Shown here piece after piece: positions 30,112-38,657 of a stretch of DNA of 64,000 bases. The position numbers and the translations under genes were made by a program. The DNA lies in assembly GCF_018860365.1 (NCBI RefSeq), contig NZ_JAHKPO010000013.1, positions 1 to 64,000 of the forward strand, in the 5' to 3' direction. The notes under the pieces are model-generated. The model was not told the origin of the DNA and did no database searches. It worked only from the letters and a program-made list of their open reading frames with translations. Position 1 is the stretch's first letter. Every line of letters starts with the position of its first letter. Source of the stretch: Arenibacter algicola. GTDB lineage: Bacteria; Bacteroidota; Bacteroidia; Flavobacteriales; Flavobacteriaceae.

Positions 30112-30618
30112 ATGAAAAAATTAGTTTTGGCGCTGGTGTTTATCGGAACAATATCTTGCCAACAAGAAAAGATAGCTTTCGTTGATAATGTAAAGTTGAT
30201 GGATACTTATCAAGAGAAAATTGATATTGAAGCTAAATTTAAAACGAGAACTGAAACTTTTGGTAAAAAGAGGGATAGCATTTCCCAAGCTTTTCAAGTG
30301 GAGGCCCAAGCATTCCAGGCTAAGGCTCAAAAAATGGCACAAGCCAAGGCGCAAGAAGAGTATGGTCAGTTGCAACAACGTAGTCAGTTTATAGGTCAAC
30401 AGTTGCAACAGGAAGAGCAGCAATTGCAGATGCAGGGTCAAACGGAGATGGATAGCTTGGTATCTAGGGTAAAAAAGGAAATCAAAGCTTATGGGGAATC
30501 AAATGGCTATTCCTTTATTCTGACCGGAGGAGACGGGGGTAGTGTTCTTTACGGTAAAGAGGCACATAACGTTACCGACGCCATCGTTAAAATATTGAAC
30601 GATAACTACAAGAAGTAA
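30112..30618 (+). CDS. OmpH/Skp-like periplasmic chaperone, predicted lipoprotein
   Basis: 168 residues. The signal peptide ends in a lipobox-like IGTISC (Cys 16), so a lipid anchor is predicted. The mature part begins with the OmpH-type IAFVDNVKLM..Y strand. A long Gln/Ala/Lys-rich coiled coil follows (about 40-120), then a conserved KEIKAYGESNGYSFILTG..G strand-helix and a VLYGKEAHNVTDAIVKILN end, all typical of Skp/OmpH. Skp family members hold outer-membrane proteins during periplasmic transit. Lipidation is less common than a soluble form. It is monocistronic, with its own promoter and terminator. Confidence 0.88.
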   Translation: MKKLVLALVFIGTISCQQEKIAFVDNVKLMDTYQEKIDIEAKFKTRTETFGKKRDSISQAFQVEAQAFQAKAQKMAQAKAQEEYGQLQQRSQFIGQQLQQEEQQLQMQGQTEMDSLVSRVKKEIKAYGESNGYSFILTGGDGGSVLYGKEAHNVTDAIVKILNDNYKK

Positions 30619-30654
30619 TATATCATTCAATTGTCCTTAAGGACTATATTTCAT

Positions 30655-30690
30655 AAAAAACCCTTCGGAATTAATTCCGAAGGGTTTTTT
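30655..30690. terminator. Bidirectional terminator
   Basis: Perfect 36-bp palindrome: A6, CCCTTCGGAATT / AATTCCGAAGGG, T6. It serves the plus-strand OmpH-like gene and the convergent minus-strand dehydrogenase gene. Confidence 0.95.
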
Positions 30691-30739
30691 ATTCCAGCTA
30701 GAATGTGCTTAGTACCTAATTATTTTTGTTTCCTAAGGC

Positions 30740-31900
30740 CTAATAAGCCATTTCTACAATTTTAGCTACATCGGAGGGGGACAGAGCTTTATGCTCACCT
30801 AGGCCCAACCAACCTCTATCTGTAAATCTATTTGAAATGACTTTTGCGCTTCCATCAAATTCCTTCGTATAATCGGAAAGCTTGGTTTTTATTCCCAATT
30901 CATGAAAAAAGGACTCCGTTTTTTCAATACCCAAATTGGCTTTTTCCTCCAAAGTTCCTTCTGTGATATTCCAAACTCGCTCTGCATATTGGGCCAATTT
31001 TTCCTTTTTACCGTCAAAATTATAGCGATAATGACTTGGGGCAATCACGGCCAAAGTTCTGGCATGATCTATACCGTAGAGCGCCGTTAATTCATGCCCA
31101 ATGGCATGCACTGCCCAGTCGGTAGGTACACCCAAGGGCAATAGACCGTTAAGGGCCATGGTGCAGCTCCACATGAAATTGGATGCCGCTGTATAATCCT
31201 TGGGATTTTTAATTATAATGGGTGCCACCTCTATCAAGGTCTGTAAAACACTCTCTGCCATGCGATCTTGAAGCGAGGCTCCTATGGGATAGGTCATATA
31301 TTGCTCCAGTACATGGGTAAAGGCATCTGCTATTCCATTTGCTAATTGGCGCTCTGGAATTGAGGCTATTACTTGTGGATCTAGAATGGAAAATACAGGG
31401 AACAATCCAGGTCCGCCCATGGCCAACTTTTCCTTGGTTTCTGCCCTGGTAATCACCGCTCCTGAATTCATTTCAGAACCGGTTGCAGGTAAGGTCAGGA
31501 CAGTTCCAAAAGGTAGACCTTCCAATGTTGGTGTTTTTTGTGTTAATAGATCCCAAGGAGTGTCACCTTTATAAAGTGCAGCTGCGGATAAAAATTTGGT
31601 GCCATCTATAACAGAACCGCCACCTACCGCAAGCATAAAAGTAATATTCTCGGATTTTATTAACTGCAGGGCACGCAATAGAGTTTCATATTCCGGATTT
31701 GCGGGAATACCCCCAAATTCGATCACCTCAAAATTTTGCAATGTTTTTTTTACCTGGTCGTAAACACCATTTTTTTTAATGCTTCCTCCCCCATATAGCA
31801 TTAATATTTTGGCATTGGTGGGAATCTCTTCGGTCAAATTTTCTATTTGTCCTTTTCCGAACAAGATTTTAGTCGGATTTTTATATTTGAAATTATTCAT
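30740..31900 (-). CDS. Iron-containing (group III) alcohol dehydrogenase, YqhD-like
   Basis: 386 residues, the usual length. The fold is dehydroquinate-synthase-like: the cofactor-binding AVGGGSVIDGTKF is near residue 95-105 and LTLPATGSEMNSGAVI near 140. Metal ligands are in place as in YqhD: Asp and His in GIADAFTHVLEQY, and His residues in TDWAVHAIGHEL and YGIDHARTL. YqhD-type enzymes reduce short-chain and peroxidation-derived aldehydes with NADPH. A TetR-type palindrome sits just upstream of its -7 element, so it is probably inducible, for example by reactive aldehydes. No cognate regulator is adjacent. Confidence 0.9.
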   Translation of the reverse strand: MNNFKYKNPTKILFGKGQIENLTEEIPTNAKILMLYGGGSIKKNGVYDQVKKTLQNFEVIEFGGIPANPEYETLLRALQLIKSENITFMLAVGGGSVIDGTKFLSAAALYKGDTPWDLLTQKTPTLEGLPFGTVLTLPATGSEMNSGAVITRAETKEKLAMGGPGLFPVFSILDPQVIASIPERQLANGIADAFTHVLEQYMTYPIGASLQDRMAESVLQTLIEVAPIIIKNPKDYTAASNFMWSCTMALNGLLPLGVPTDWAVHAIGHELTALYGIDHARTLAVIAPSHYRYNFDGKKEKLAQYAERVWNITEGTLEEKANLGIEKTESFFHELGIKTKLSDYTKEFDGSAKVISNRFTDRGWLGLGEHKALSPSDVAKIVEMAY

Positions 31901-31941
31901 ATTGATAGCGTATAATGTTTAACATTTATTTAAATAGAATG

Positions 31942-31971
31942 CAAAGATACAAGAAAATGAATGTTCATTCA
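31942..31971 (-). promoter_or_regulatory. -7 element and TetR-type operator of the dehydrogenase gene
   Basis: TATCTTTG on the minus strand (31942-31949) fits TAnnTTTG. Immediately upstream, TGAATGTTCATTCA (31958-31971) is a perfect inverted repeat (6-bp arms, 2-base centre) of the kind bound by many TetR-family repressors. It overlaps the place where the -33 element should be, so a repressor bound there would block RNA polymerase. Confidence 0.6.
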
Positions 31972-31994
31972 CTTTTTGATTGACTTTAACAAAA

Positions 31995-32253
31995 CTATAA
32001 GATTAAGGACTTTAGGTTCTTTACAAAAACGGAATGTTGAATTTCATTTTCCAAAAATTGCTTAAGATGATCAAGGTTTATGGGTAAAGAATCCATTTGT
32101 TCAATAATTGCAAAATAGGTAAGTCCAGGCCTATATTTTTCAATTGATTAAGCCATAAATATCAATTGGAACCGCCTTAGGAAACCCTCCTTTGGTGTTT
32201 GGTGCCCCATTAATTTTAATTTTCTTTAAACTGAGGAGTCGGTCATCAACAAT
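31995..32253 (-). pseudogene. Possible remnant of a decayed gene
   Basis: Two protein-like minus-strand frames meet at about 32140-32147. The upstream one (32253-32140) has protein-like composition, ends PKAVPIDIYGLIN and then hits a stop. The next frame (32147-31995) begins IEKYRPGLTYFAIIEQMD, lacks its own start at the junction and ends at TAG. A single-base frameshift would fuse them into one C-terminal fragment of about 85 residues. I do not recognise the family. It sits where a regulator of the neighbouring dehydrogenase might have been, but that is speculation. Confidence 0.3.
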
Positions 32254-32839
32254 TCAACCATTATCAGCCGACCTTTTTCTGTCCTTAACCGATTTATTAA
32301 GGCTTTTGTGTAAGTGGGAAGTACCGTTGATAAATTCAATGGAAAATTGAAAGTTCATTTGGCTATTGAGTTTGTCAAATCTATAGTAAGTATGCTTTTG
32401 GAAATATTATCATCTGAATTGAAATATGTGTGGGTTTAAATAATCGATTCAATATTGTTCAGGTTTTATTTGTTGATGTACTAAGGTGATATTATAATTT
32501 GATGTTTTTTAATGGCCTGTATTGAATGAGTAGACCGTTGAGTTGTTCTTAAATATAATTATAGGGTAGGTTTTTAGCATAAAAAGCTTGCTAATTGAAG
32601 TAATTATCTGACAATTTGGTTTGCGCTATGAAATTTATGTTAAATTTTGTCGTATTACCTGATATTTCGGTAGGTTCATCGTATTTTCGCGTCCAATCCC
32701 CCTTAACATTTTTTTAAGAGCAATGTTGAAGCGAGTTTTTTGCTTTGATTTGGCTTTCAGGTACTTACTGAAGCGTTTACGTTTTAGTAGGATTTTTTAA
32801 CAAATTATTCAATATTAACCCCACAAACATTTATGAATT

Positions 32840-35119
32840 ATGAAAACAAAAATTACTCTATTTTTATTAATTAACATTATTTTTTTCTATCAGGCCTACG
32901 CCCAGTGTACAGGTGTCGATTTTGAAGAAAGAAATGGGATTGCCATTTTGGAAATGGAATCAAAATTGGCGGGTAGCTGGCAAAAGGAATCGGTTACTGG
33001 TGCTTCAGCTGGTTCAGCATTGACCTATAGGGGTGGGAATGCCTTTCATACACCAGGGGGATCTTTAATTACCTATGCGATTAAAATTAATTCCCCAGGA
33101 TCATATAGGTTTATTTGGAGAAGTAAGATAAGCATCATTGCAAGCCAAAACCCTTCTAGCGAACACAATGATTCCTGGTTGAAGATTAATGGATCCGATT
33201 TTTATGGTAAGAAGGGATCACATAGGGTGTATCCCGGAGGTTCAGGTAAATCTCCTGTAGCCAATGGTTCCACTTCCGGAGGCTATTTAAAAGTTTACAC
33301 CAATACCGTAAACTGGAGTTGGGTTACTCGAACCAGTGATGGAGATTATCATGAGATTTATGCGGATTTTAACCAAGCAGGTATTTATACTATTCAAGTA
33401 TCCGGAAGATCTTCCGGACATACCATTGATAGAATGGTTCTGTACAAAGAGAGTAGCTATTCTGCATCCAGTGCCCAAAACTTATCCACTGCTCAGACGA
33501 ATTGTAGTGGAGGTTCTACCCCTCCAACAACTCCTACCCCCCCAACACCTCCAGCTAATAATGTTCCCCCAACCGTTAGTTTTTCCAATATTACCAATGG
33601 TCAGAACTTTGCTATTGGCAGTTCGGTAACCGTTGGGTTATCTGCAAATGATTCTGATGGAAGTATTTCCAAGTATCAAATTTTTGTGAATAACACCCTA
33701 GTAGATACGGATGGGGCAAGTTACTCGCCCTATTTGCTTAGCCAGTTAACAGCAGGAAGCTATGCCGTAAAAGCCACGGTTACAGATAACAGTGGTGCAA
33801 GTACTTCGGCAACGGTTAACTTCACCGTAGGTGGTAGCACAACACCTCCTCCAGTTCCTACCCCGCCTACAGGCAATAATCCGCCAACTGTTAATTTTAC
33901 CAATTTCAGTAACGGACAGAATTTTTCAGTTGGAGGAACTTTGGCCATAGGACTAAATGCAAATGATACAGATGGCAGTATATCCAAACATGAAATTTTT
34001 GTGAACAATGTATTGGTAGATACAGACGGAACATCTTACACGCCTCATCCGCTTGCCTTGACAAGTTCAGGAAGTTATTCAATAAAGGCTACTGTTACAG
34101 ATAACAGTGGCACTAGTACTTCTACAACAGCAAACATTACTGTTGGAAGTGGTTCACCTACCCCTCCGACCCCACCAACTGGAGGTAGTAATAATCCAAT
34201 AGTTAACTTTTCCAACTTAAGCAATGGTCAACAAGTAGCAATAGGAAGCACCGTTTCTGTTGGAGTAAATGCTAGCGATACGGATGGAAGTATTGTTAAA
34301 TATCAAATTTATGTAGATGGTATATTGGTAGATACGGATGGGTCCAATTATACACCGCATCCAATTGTTGGTATTTCAGCCGGTAATCATGAGATAAAAG
34401 TAATTGTAACAGATAATTCTGGAGCTACAGCTTCGAGTACAATAGTTATAGTAGCGGGTTCAGGGACACCAACAACACCCACCAATCCAACACCCACACC
34501 TTCTGCTATAAGCTTTAATTTAATCAATGCCTCCTCTAATGCAAGTATTGGTCCGCTTTCCAACGGTACCTCCCTGAGCTCAAATGATGCCCAAGGGGTT
34601 AATGTTAGGGCTAATGCACCAACAAATACTCAAAGTGTTGTCTTTACCCTTTCGGGTGCATTGTCTAGAAGCTGGACAGAATCTGCCGCGCCTTATGCTT
34701 TATTTGGTGATACAAATGGCGATTACGTTTCTGCTAACCTGCCCAACGGATCCTATAGTTTGAAAGCTGTTGCATATTCGGGCAGTAATGGCTCTGGAAG
34801 TATTATTGCCAATACAACAATTAATTTTTCAATAGCTGCTAGCTCTGGGCTTACAGCTAAAACTATTGCCTATCCTAACCCTGTTAAAAGTGATGGCAGA
34901 ATTAGTCTTAAATTACCTGCAGGTACTTCAGGAGAATATACCTATTATGTGACCAATGCGATTGGTATTCAATTGGAACAGGGAGAGTTTACAACATCGC
35001 AATCACAAACCGATGTTGACTTGCAACTTTCCAATTTGGGAAGACAAATACCAGGAGTTTATTACTTGACACTTGTTTCTTCAGTTTCAAAACAGACTAT
35101 TCCCATAGTACGGGAGTAA
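32840..35119 (+). CDS. Secreted Ig-repeat protein with T9SS type A sorting domain
   Basis: 759 residues. The signal peptide ends AYAQ (about residue 21). Residues of about 25-205 form a beta-sandwich rich in Trp and Tyr, with features of a carbohydrate-binding module (SYRFIWRS, YHEIYADFNQAGIYTIQVSG). Three homologous Ig-like domains of about 85 residues follow, each with DxDGSI.K..I.V...LVDTDG and separated by Pro/Thr-rich linkers. A further beta domain and a C-terminal type A T9SS sorting domain (AYPNPV..., then a GVYYLTL strand) end the protein. Outer-membrane export and probably surface attachment or release are expected. No catalytic domain is seen; binding to a polysaccharide is an inference. 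Confidence 0.88.
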   Translation: MKTKITLFLLINIIFFYQAYAQCTGVDFEERNGIAILEMESKLAGSWQKESVTGASAGSALTYRGGNAFHTPGGSLITYAIKINSPGSYRFIWRSKISIIASQNPSSEHNDSWLKINGSDFYGKKGSHRVYPGGSGKSPVANGSTSGGYLKVYTNTVNWSWVTRTSDGDYHEIYADFNQAGIYTIQVSGRSSGHTIDRMVLYKESSYSASSAQNLSTAQTNCSGGSTPPTTPTPPTPPANNVPPTVSFSNITNGQNFAIGSSVTVGLSANDSDGSISKYQIFVNNTLVDTDGASYSPYLLSQLTAGSYAVKATVTDNSGASTSATVNFTVGGSTTPPPVPTPPTGNNPPTVNFTNFSNGQNFSVGGTLAIGLNANDTDGSISKHEIFVNNVLVDTDGTSYTPHPLALTSSGSYSIKATVTDNSGTSTSTTANITVGSGSPTPPTPPTGGSNNPIVNFSNLSNGQQVAIGSTVSVGVNASDTDGSIVKYQIYVDGILVDTDGSNYTPHPIVGISAGNHEIKVIVTDNSGATASSTIVIVAGSGTPTTPTNPTPTPSAISFNLINASSNASIGPLSNGTSLSSNDAQGVNVRANAPTNTQSVVFTLSGALSRSWTESAAPYALFGDTNGDYVSANLPNGSYSLKAVAYSGSNGSGSIIANTTINFSIAASSGLTAKTIAYPNPVKSDGRISLKLPAGTSGEYTYYVTNAIGIQLEQGEFTTSQSQTDVDLQLSNLGRQIPGVYYLTLVSSVSKQTIPIVRE

Positions 35120-35141
35120 AAAATAGACATAAGTTAACTTA

Positions 35142-35176
35142 TAAAATCAGCTTCAATTTGAAGCTGATTTTTTTTT
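35142..35176 (+). terminator. Intrinsic terminator after the type A cargo gene
   Basis: AAAATCAGCTTC / GAAGCTGATTTT stem with a 5-base loop, followed by a long T-run. Confidence 0.92.
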
Positions 35177-35351
35177 TGATTTCAGTACTTCTGTATTGCA
35201 ATATGCAGAGTCCCTTCCTCAGGATAACCAACCAATTAGTTTAATTTGCAATAAACAGATATTGTTATGGCCAATTCTTGTAATGAAATGGTTCGGCAAT
35301 CGACCAAGCAATTCTAGGATTTTATTGTATGTTTATGAAATAACAAGAGCA

Positions 35352-36050
35352 ATGCCCGAAACCTTAAAAATATTTACAACTGCAATTTTGGTGTTTGCCA
35401 ATTCTTCCGAGGAGGAATTGAAACATAAGGCCATCCCCAAGGGTAGTGTATTATTTCAAGGGTTAACGGAACATGCAATAAGTACTGCAAAAAAAACAGG
35501 ACTTCCTTATTTTCTTCTAACCGAAAAGGAGCAATACGGAAACTCTTTTGGAGAGAGGTTTGTAAATGCCATCAAATCCATTTTCGATAAGGGATTTGAT
35601 AATGTCATTACCATAGGCAACGATACCCCCCAATTAAAGGTTTCCGATATCGTGAAAGCTTCGGGAAACCTGAGTGCAAATAAGTTTGTTTTGGGACCAT
35701 CAAGTGACGGGGGATTTTATTTAATGGGACTACATAAATCTCAGTTTGATACCAAGGCTTTTGTTGAATTGCCTTGGAAAACCAATACACTTGCCAAAAA
35801 AATAACAACGGTAATTGAATCTTCCAACGTACGTGTAATTCAACTTCGAGTCTTGTTGGACTTGGATACTAATGCAGATTTAAAGAGGATTCTAAAAGGA
35901 CTAAATAATAGTAGAGGAAAGATCTTTCAAATAATCCTTTCATTAGTTACATCGACCCAAAAAATTATTCTTCAGGCTTATATTCCATTAAGCTTTAGAC
36001 TTAACAGCACTTATTTTAATAAGGGCTCCCCTTTCCACTTCATTAACTAG
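35352..36050 (+). CDS. DUF2064 (TIGR04282-type) arsenosugar-cluster glycosyltransferase
   Basis: 232 residues from ATG 35352. It has a GT-A-like fold of the DUF2064 group: TAILVFANSS at the N-terminus, FGERFVNAI, then a VITIGNDTPQL motif carrying the DxD-like acidic site and GPSSDGGFYLMGL. The C-terminal YFNKGSP is characteristic of flavobacterial members as I recall. The open frame begins at ATG 35196, but the extra 52 residues do not resemble the family and follow the terminator of the preceding gene too closely, so the internal start is preferred. It precedes a peroxidase-like gene and arsS, the usual neighbours of this family in arsenosugar clusters. Substrate not established here. Confidence 0.8.
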   Translation: MPETLKIFTTAILVFANSSEEELKHKAIPKGSVLFQGLTEHAISTAKKTGLPYFLLTEKEQYGNSFGERFVNAIKSIFDKGFDNVITIGNDTPQLKVSDIVKASGNLSANKFVLGPSSDGGFYLMGLHKSQFDTKAFVELPWKTNTLAKKITTVIESSNVRVIQLRVLLDLDTNADLKRILKGLNNSRGKIFQIILSLVTSTQKIILQAYIPLSFRLNSTYFNKGSPFHFIN

Positions 36051-36119
36051 TATTGGTTAAGGAAATCAATTTCCAAATCACTTTCGACCTTATCGTTCAT
36101 AATTTATATAACGGGACTC

Positions 36120-36159
36120 TACATTTGTATTGTTACTTACTATTGCAATATAATATTGC
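36120..36159 (+). promoter_or_regulatory. -7 element and palindrome upstream of the CMD/arsS genes
   Basis: TACATTTG at 36120-36127 fits TAnnTTTG. About 18 bases downstream lies the 15-bp palindrome GCAATATAATATTGC (36145-36159), where a bound repressor would block transcription. The leader to the ATG at 36257 would be about 120 bases. Confidence 0.45.
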
Positions 36160-36256
36160 TGTAATAGAAGTGGGCCTAAAACGTTTTTAATCACTAACAA
36201 CGGAAATCCTAACAACGAGTGGTTTCCAAAAAAATAACTATAATAAAAAATATATA

Positions 36257-36592
36257 ATGGCAGATTCTTATTATGACCCGGCAGATTTACGCAAGTTTGG
36301 AAATATAACCGAATGGAGCGAGGAACTTGGGACCAAATTCTTCGATTACTACGGAAAAGTATTTGAGGAAGGAGCCCTTAGTGCTAGGGAAAAATCTCTA
36401 ATCGCTTTGGCAGTGGCCCATGTGGTAAAGTGTCCCTATTGCATTGATGCCTATACCAAAGACGGTTTGCAAAAAGGAATAACCAAGGAGGAGATGATGG
36501 AAGCGGTACACGCAGGTGCGGCTATAGAAAGTGGCGCTACATTAGTACATGGAGTTCAAATGATGAATAAATACAATAAGCTATCCATGTAA
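36257..36592 (+). CDS. Carboxymuconolactone decarboxylase-family, arsenosugar-associated peroxidase-like protein
   Basis: 111 residues, a single CMD/AhpD-like domain. The redox pair is CPYC (about residue 55), followed by the helical DAYTKDGLQKGITKEEMMEAVHAGAAI. This matches the small peroxidase-like proteins annotated as arsenosugar biosynthesis-associated. In AhpD-type proteins the CxxC pair reduces peroxide or a partner protein. The gene lies 131 bases before arsS on the same strand and is preceded by a candidate promoter and operator. A role in protecting the radical SAM enzyme or in arsenic redox chemistry is inference. Confidence 0.85.
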   Translation: MADSYYDPADLRKFGNITEWSEELGTKFFDYYGKVFEEGALSAREKSLIALAVAHVVKCPYCIDAYTKDGLQKGITKEEMMEAVHAGAAIESGATLVHGVQMMNKYNKLSM

Positions 36593-36723
36593 TTTAAGTG
36601 GCATTGCTACTAATCTCTTAAGTTTTTTTCTAGCGAGAATTTTGCAGGCTTTTGGGCTAAAATGCCACAAGTTTTGTAATCTTTTGAGGTGATGCCCTAT
36701 TAACAAATGAATACTCAGTAAAA

Positions 36724-37779
36724 ATGGCAACAAAATCTTTAAAGGCAAGGCACAATGCCCTTGTCACAGATAATAAACAATTGGAAATCCTTGAAGGCGG
36801 TATTTTCGAAAATGGGGAATTGCCCTTTTTTAAGGATAAAATTGCACAAATAGGGCAGTTTCCATTGCGCCCAAAAAAATTGGAAATCCTTCAGATCAAT
36901 GTTGGTTATATGTGCAACCAGGTTTGTGAACACTGTCATGTGGATGCAGGTCCTGATAGAAAGGAAATAATGACCAGGGAAACCATGGAGCAATGTTTGG
37001 AGGTTATTCGCAATACAGGTGCCCATACCTTGGATCTAACAGGTGGTGCCCCGGAAATGAATCCAAACTTTAGGTGGTTTGTGGAAGAGGCCGCCAAAGC
37101 GGGGATAAAGGATTTTATTGTACGCTCCAATCTTACCATAATTAGGGCGAACAAGAAATATTATGACCTTCCCCAATTTTTTAAGAAACACAATATCCAC
37201 GTGATTTCCTCTATGCCACATTACACTCGTGGAAAGACAGACAAACAGCGGGGAGAAGGAGTGTTCGACAAGTCGATCAAAGCACTTCAGGAATTGAATG
37301 CGGTAGGATATGGTATGCCGGATAGTTCGTTGAGATTGGATCTCGTCTATAATCCGTCCGGTGCTTTTTTACCTGGAGATCAGGTAGCTATGGAGCGCGA
37401 CTTTAAAAAGGCGCTTATCGAGGATTTTGAAATTCAGTTCCATAATCTCTTTGCCATTACAAATCTACCTATAGCTCGTTTTTTGGATTATTTGATCGCT
37501 TCTGGGAATTATGAAGATTATATGTATTCCCTAGTAGACGCCTATAATCCTTCGGCCGTTGCCAATGTAATGTGCACCAATACCATTTCAGTGAGTTGGG
37601 ATGGATGGTTGTACGATTGCGACTTCAATCAGATGTTAGGCCTTAAAGTGGCTAGCAAAATTAAACACATTAAGGACTATAACGAAGAGGTTCTTACAGA
37701 TAGGAACATCATAGTTTCGCAGCACTGTTTTGGGTGTACGGCAGGGGCGGGGAGTAGTTGTCAAGGGTCTGTTACTTAG
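36724..37779 (+). CDS. arsS: Arsenosugar biosynthesis radical SAM protein ArsS
   Basis: 351 residues. The radical SAM cluster motif is CNQVCEHCHVDAGP (CxxxCxxC) near residue 62, followed by the GGAPE motif (LDLTGGAPEMNP). The C-terminal DUF3641-like part ends HCFGCTAGAGSSCQGS, with the Cys cluster typical of ArsS. ArsS generates a 5'-deoxyadenosyl-linked methylated arsenical, the precursor of arsenosugars, normally together with the methyltransferase ArsM. The last Cys-rich stretch has Cys codons only; no in-frame TGA suggesting selenocysteine was seen. ArsM is missing from the window, so it must be elsewhere, or the pathway is incomplete. Confidence 0.93.
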   Translation: MATKSLKARHNALVTDNKQLEILEGGIFENGELPFFKDKIAQIGQFPLRPKKLEILQINVGYMCNQVCEHCHVDAGPDRKEIMTRETMEQCLEVIRNTGAHTLDLTGGAPEMNPNFRWFVEEAAKAGIKDFIVRSNLTIIRANKKYYDLPQFFKKHNIHVISSMPHYTRGKTDKQRGEGVFDKSIKALQELNAVGYGMPDSSLRLDLVYNPSGAFLPGDQVAMERDFKKALIEDFEIQFHNLFAITNLPIARFLDYLIASGNYEDYMYSLVDAYNPSAVANVMCTNTISVSWDGWLYDCDFNQMLGLKVASKIKHIKDYNEEVLTDRNIIVSQHCFGCTAGAGSSCQGSVT

Positions 37780-37952
37780 AATCCATCCCATTTTTATGCT
37801 TAAAAGTCAATTTATAAATTAAATATAAATGGACCATTCGGTTTGTACAGGTTAAAGATTGTCCTTAAGATTGCTTTTTTTGTGTATTTTATCGATTTAA
37901 AGTTATTTTCAGCTTTATTTTTTAAATAAAAGTCCATAATTAGAGTTAGGGT

Positions 37953-37972
37953 AACAGACTTATAGGTCTGTT
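37953..37972. promoter_or_regulatory. Inverted-repeat operator upstream of tetR
   Basis: AACAGAC (37953-37959) and GTCTGTT (37966-37972) are perfect 7-bp arms around a 6-base centre. The site ends 18 bases before the regulator ATG. Position and form suggest TetR-type autoregulation. Confidence 0.65.
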
Positions 37973-37990
37973 TATAGAAAACCAAATCTT

Positions 37991-38605
37991 ATGGACAAAC
38001 AATTGAAACGCATGGCTACCATGCAACGCATACAAACTACCGGCTTGGAAATTTTTTACCAAAAGGGCTATCATAATACCAGTATTGACGATATTTTAAA
38101 GGAACTCTCCCTCTCTAAAGGTGCGTTTTACTACCATTTTCAATCCAAGGAAGAATTTTTCATTAGTATTGTGCAAAACCTATTATTTAGAAAGGTTTAT
38201 AGCAGTCTGATAGAACCCATTGAAGGTCAGGAAGATCCCTTGAATAAGATTGTAGCCTGTTTTGATGATGCATTGGAAACTGCAGAGCATAACTTTCTGG
38301 ATTACGGATTTGTTTTGAGTAATTTTATTACCGAATTTAACGGGAAGAACCCTGATATAATGAATTACCTTCAGGACATTTTGAAAGTGTGGGAAGTTAA
38401 TTTGGTAACTGCCCTTCAAAAGGGAAAAACGGATGGATATGTAGACCGGCATATAGATAGTGAAGCCGTGGCTACTTACCTAATTTCGTCCTATATCGGG
38501 ATAAGGACCTTAATGGTTGAAGGTAATAGTAAAATGTTGCGATATAAGTATATTCAACAGCTTCGTCAATACTTTAAATTAATAGAGTACAAAGAGCCGG
38601 CATAG
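37991..38605 (+). CDS. TetR/AcrR family transcriptional regulator
   Basis: 204 residues. The N-terminal TetR helix-turn-helix is complete: GLEIFYQKGYHNTSIDDIL, then LSLSKGAFYYHFQSKEEFF. The C-terminal ligand-binding domain is helical and unspecific. The gene is on the same strand as arsS, 211 bases downstream, with its own inverted-repeat operator. It could control the arsenosugar genes, itself, or the dehydrogenase at 30.7 kb, whose operator is of TetR type but of different sequence. Sequence alone does not decide. Confidence 0.9.
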   Translation: MDKQLKRMATMQRIQTTGLEIFYQKGYHNTSIDDILKELSLSKGAFYYHFQSKEEFFISIVQNLLFRKVYSSLIEPIEGQEDPLNKIVACFDDALETAEHNFLDYGFVLSNFITEFNGKNPDIMNYLQDILKVWEVNLVTALQKGKTDGYVDRHIDSEAVATYLISSYIGIRTLMVEGNSKMLRYKYIQQLRQYFKLIEYKEPA

Positions 38606-38657
38606 TTTGTTGTTTTCAGAAGCGACTAGATCCCGCTGCTCAAAATCACCCGACTAA

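Larger units (their letters stand above)
31901..32839. other. Long intergenic region with operator and gene remnant
   Basis: About 940 bases. It contains the dehydrogenase promoter/operator, a likely gene remnant on the minus strand (31995-32253) and then about 580 AT-rich bases in which I see nothing coding. The promoter of the 759-residue secreted protein should lie in the last 200 bases; TATTTTCG at 32682-32689 is a weak candidate. Confidence 0.5.
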
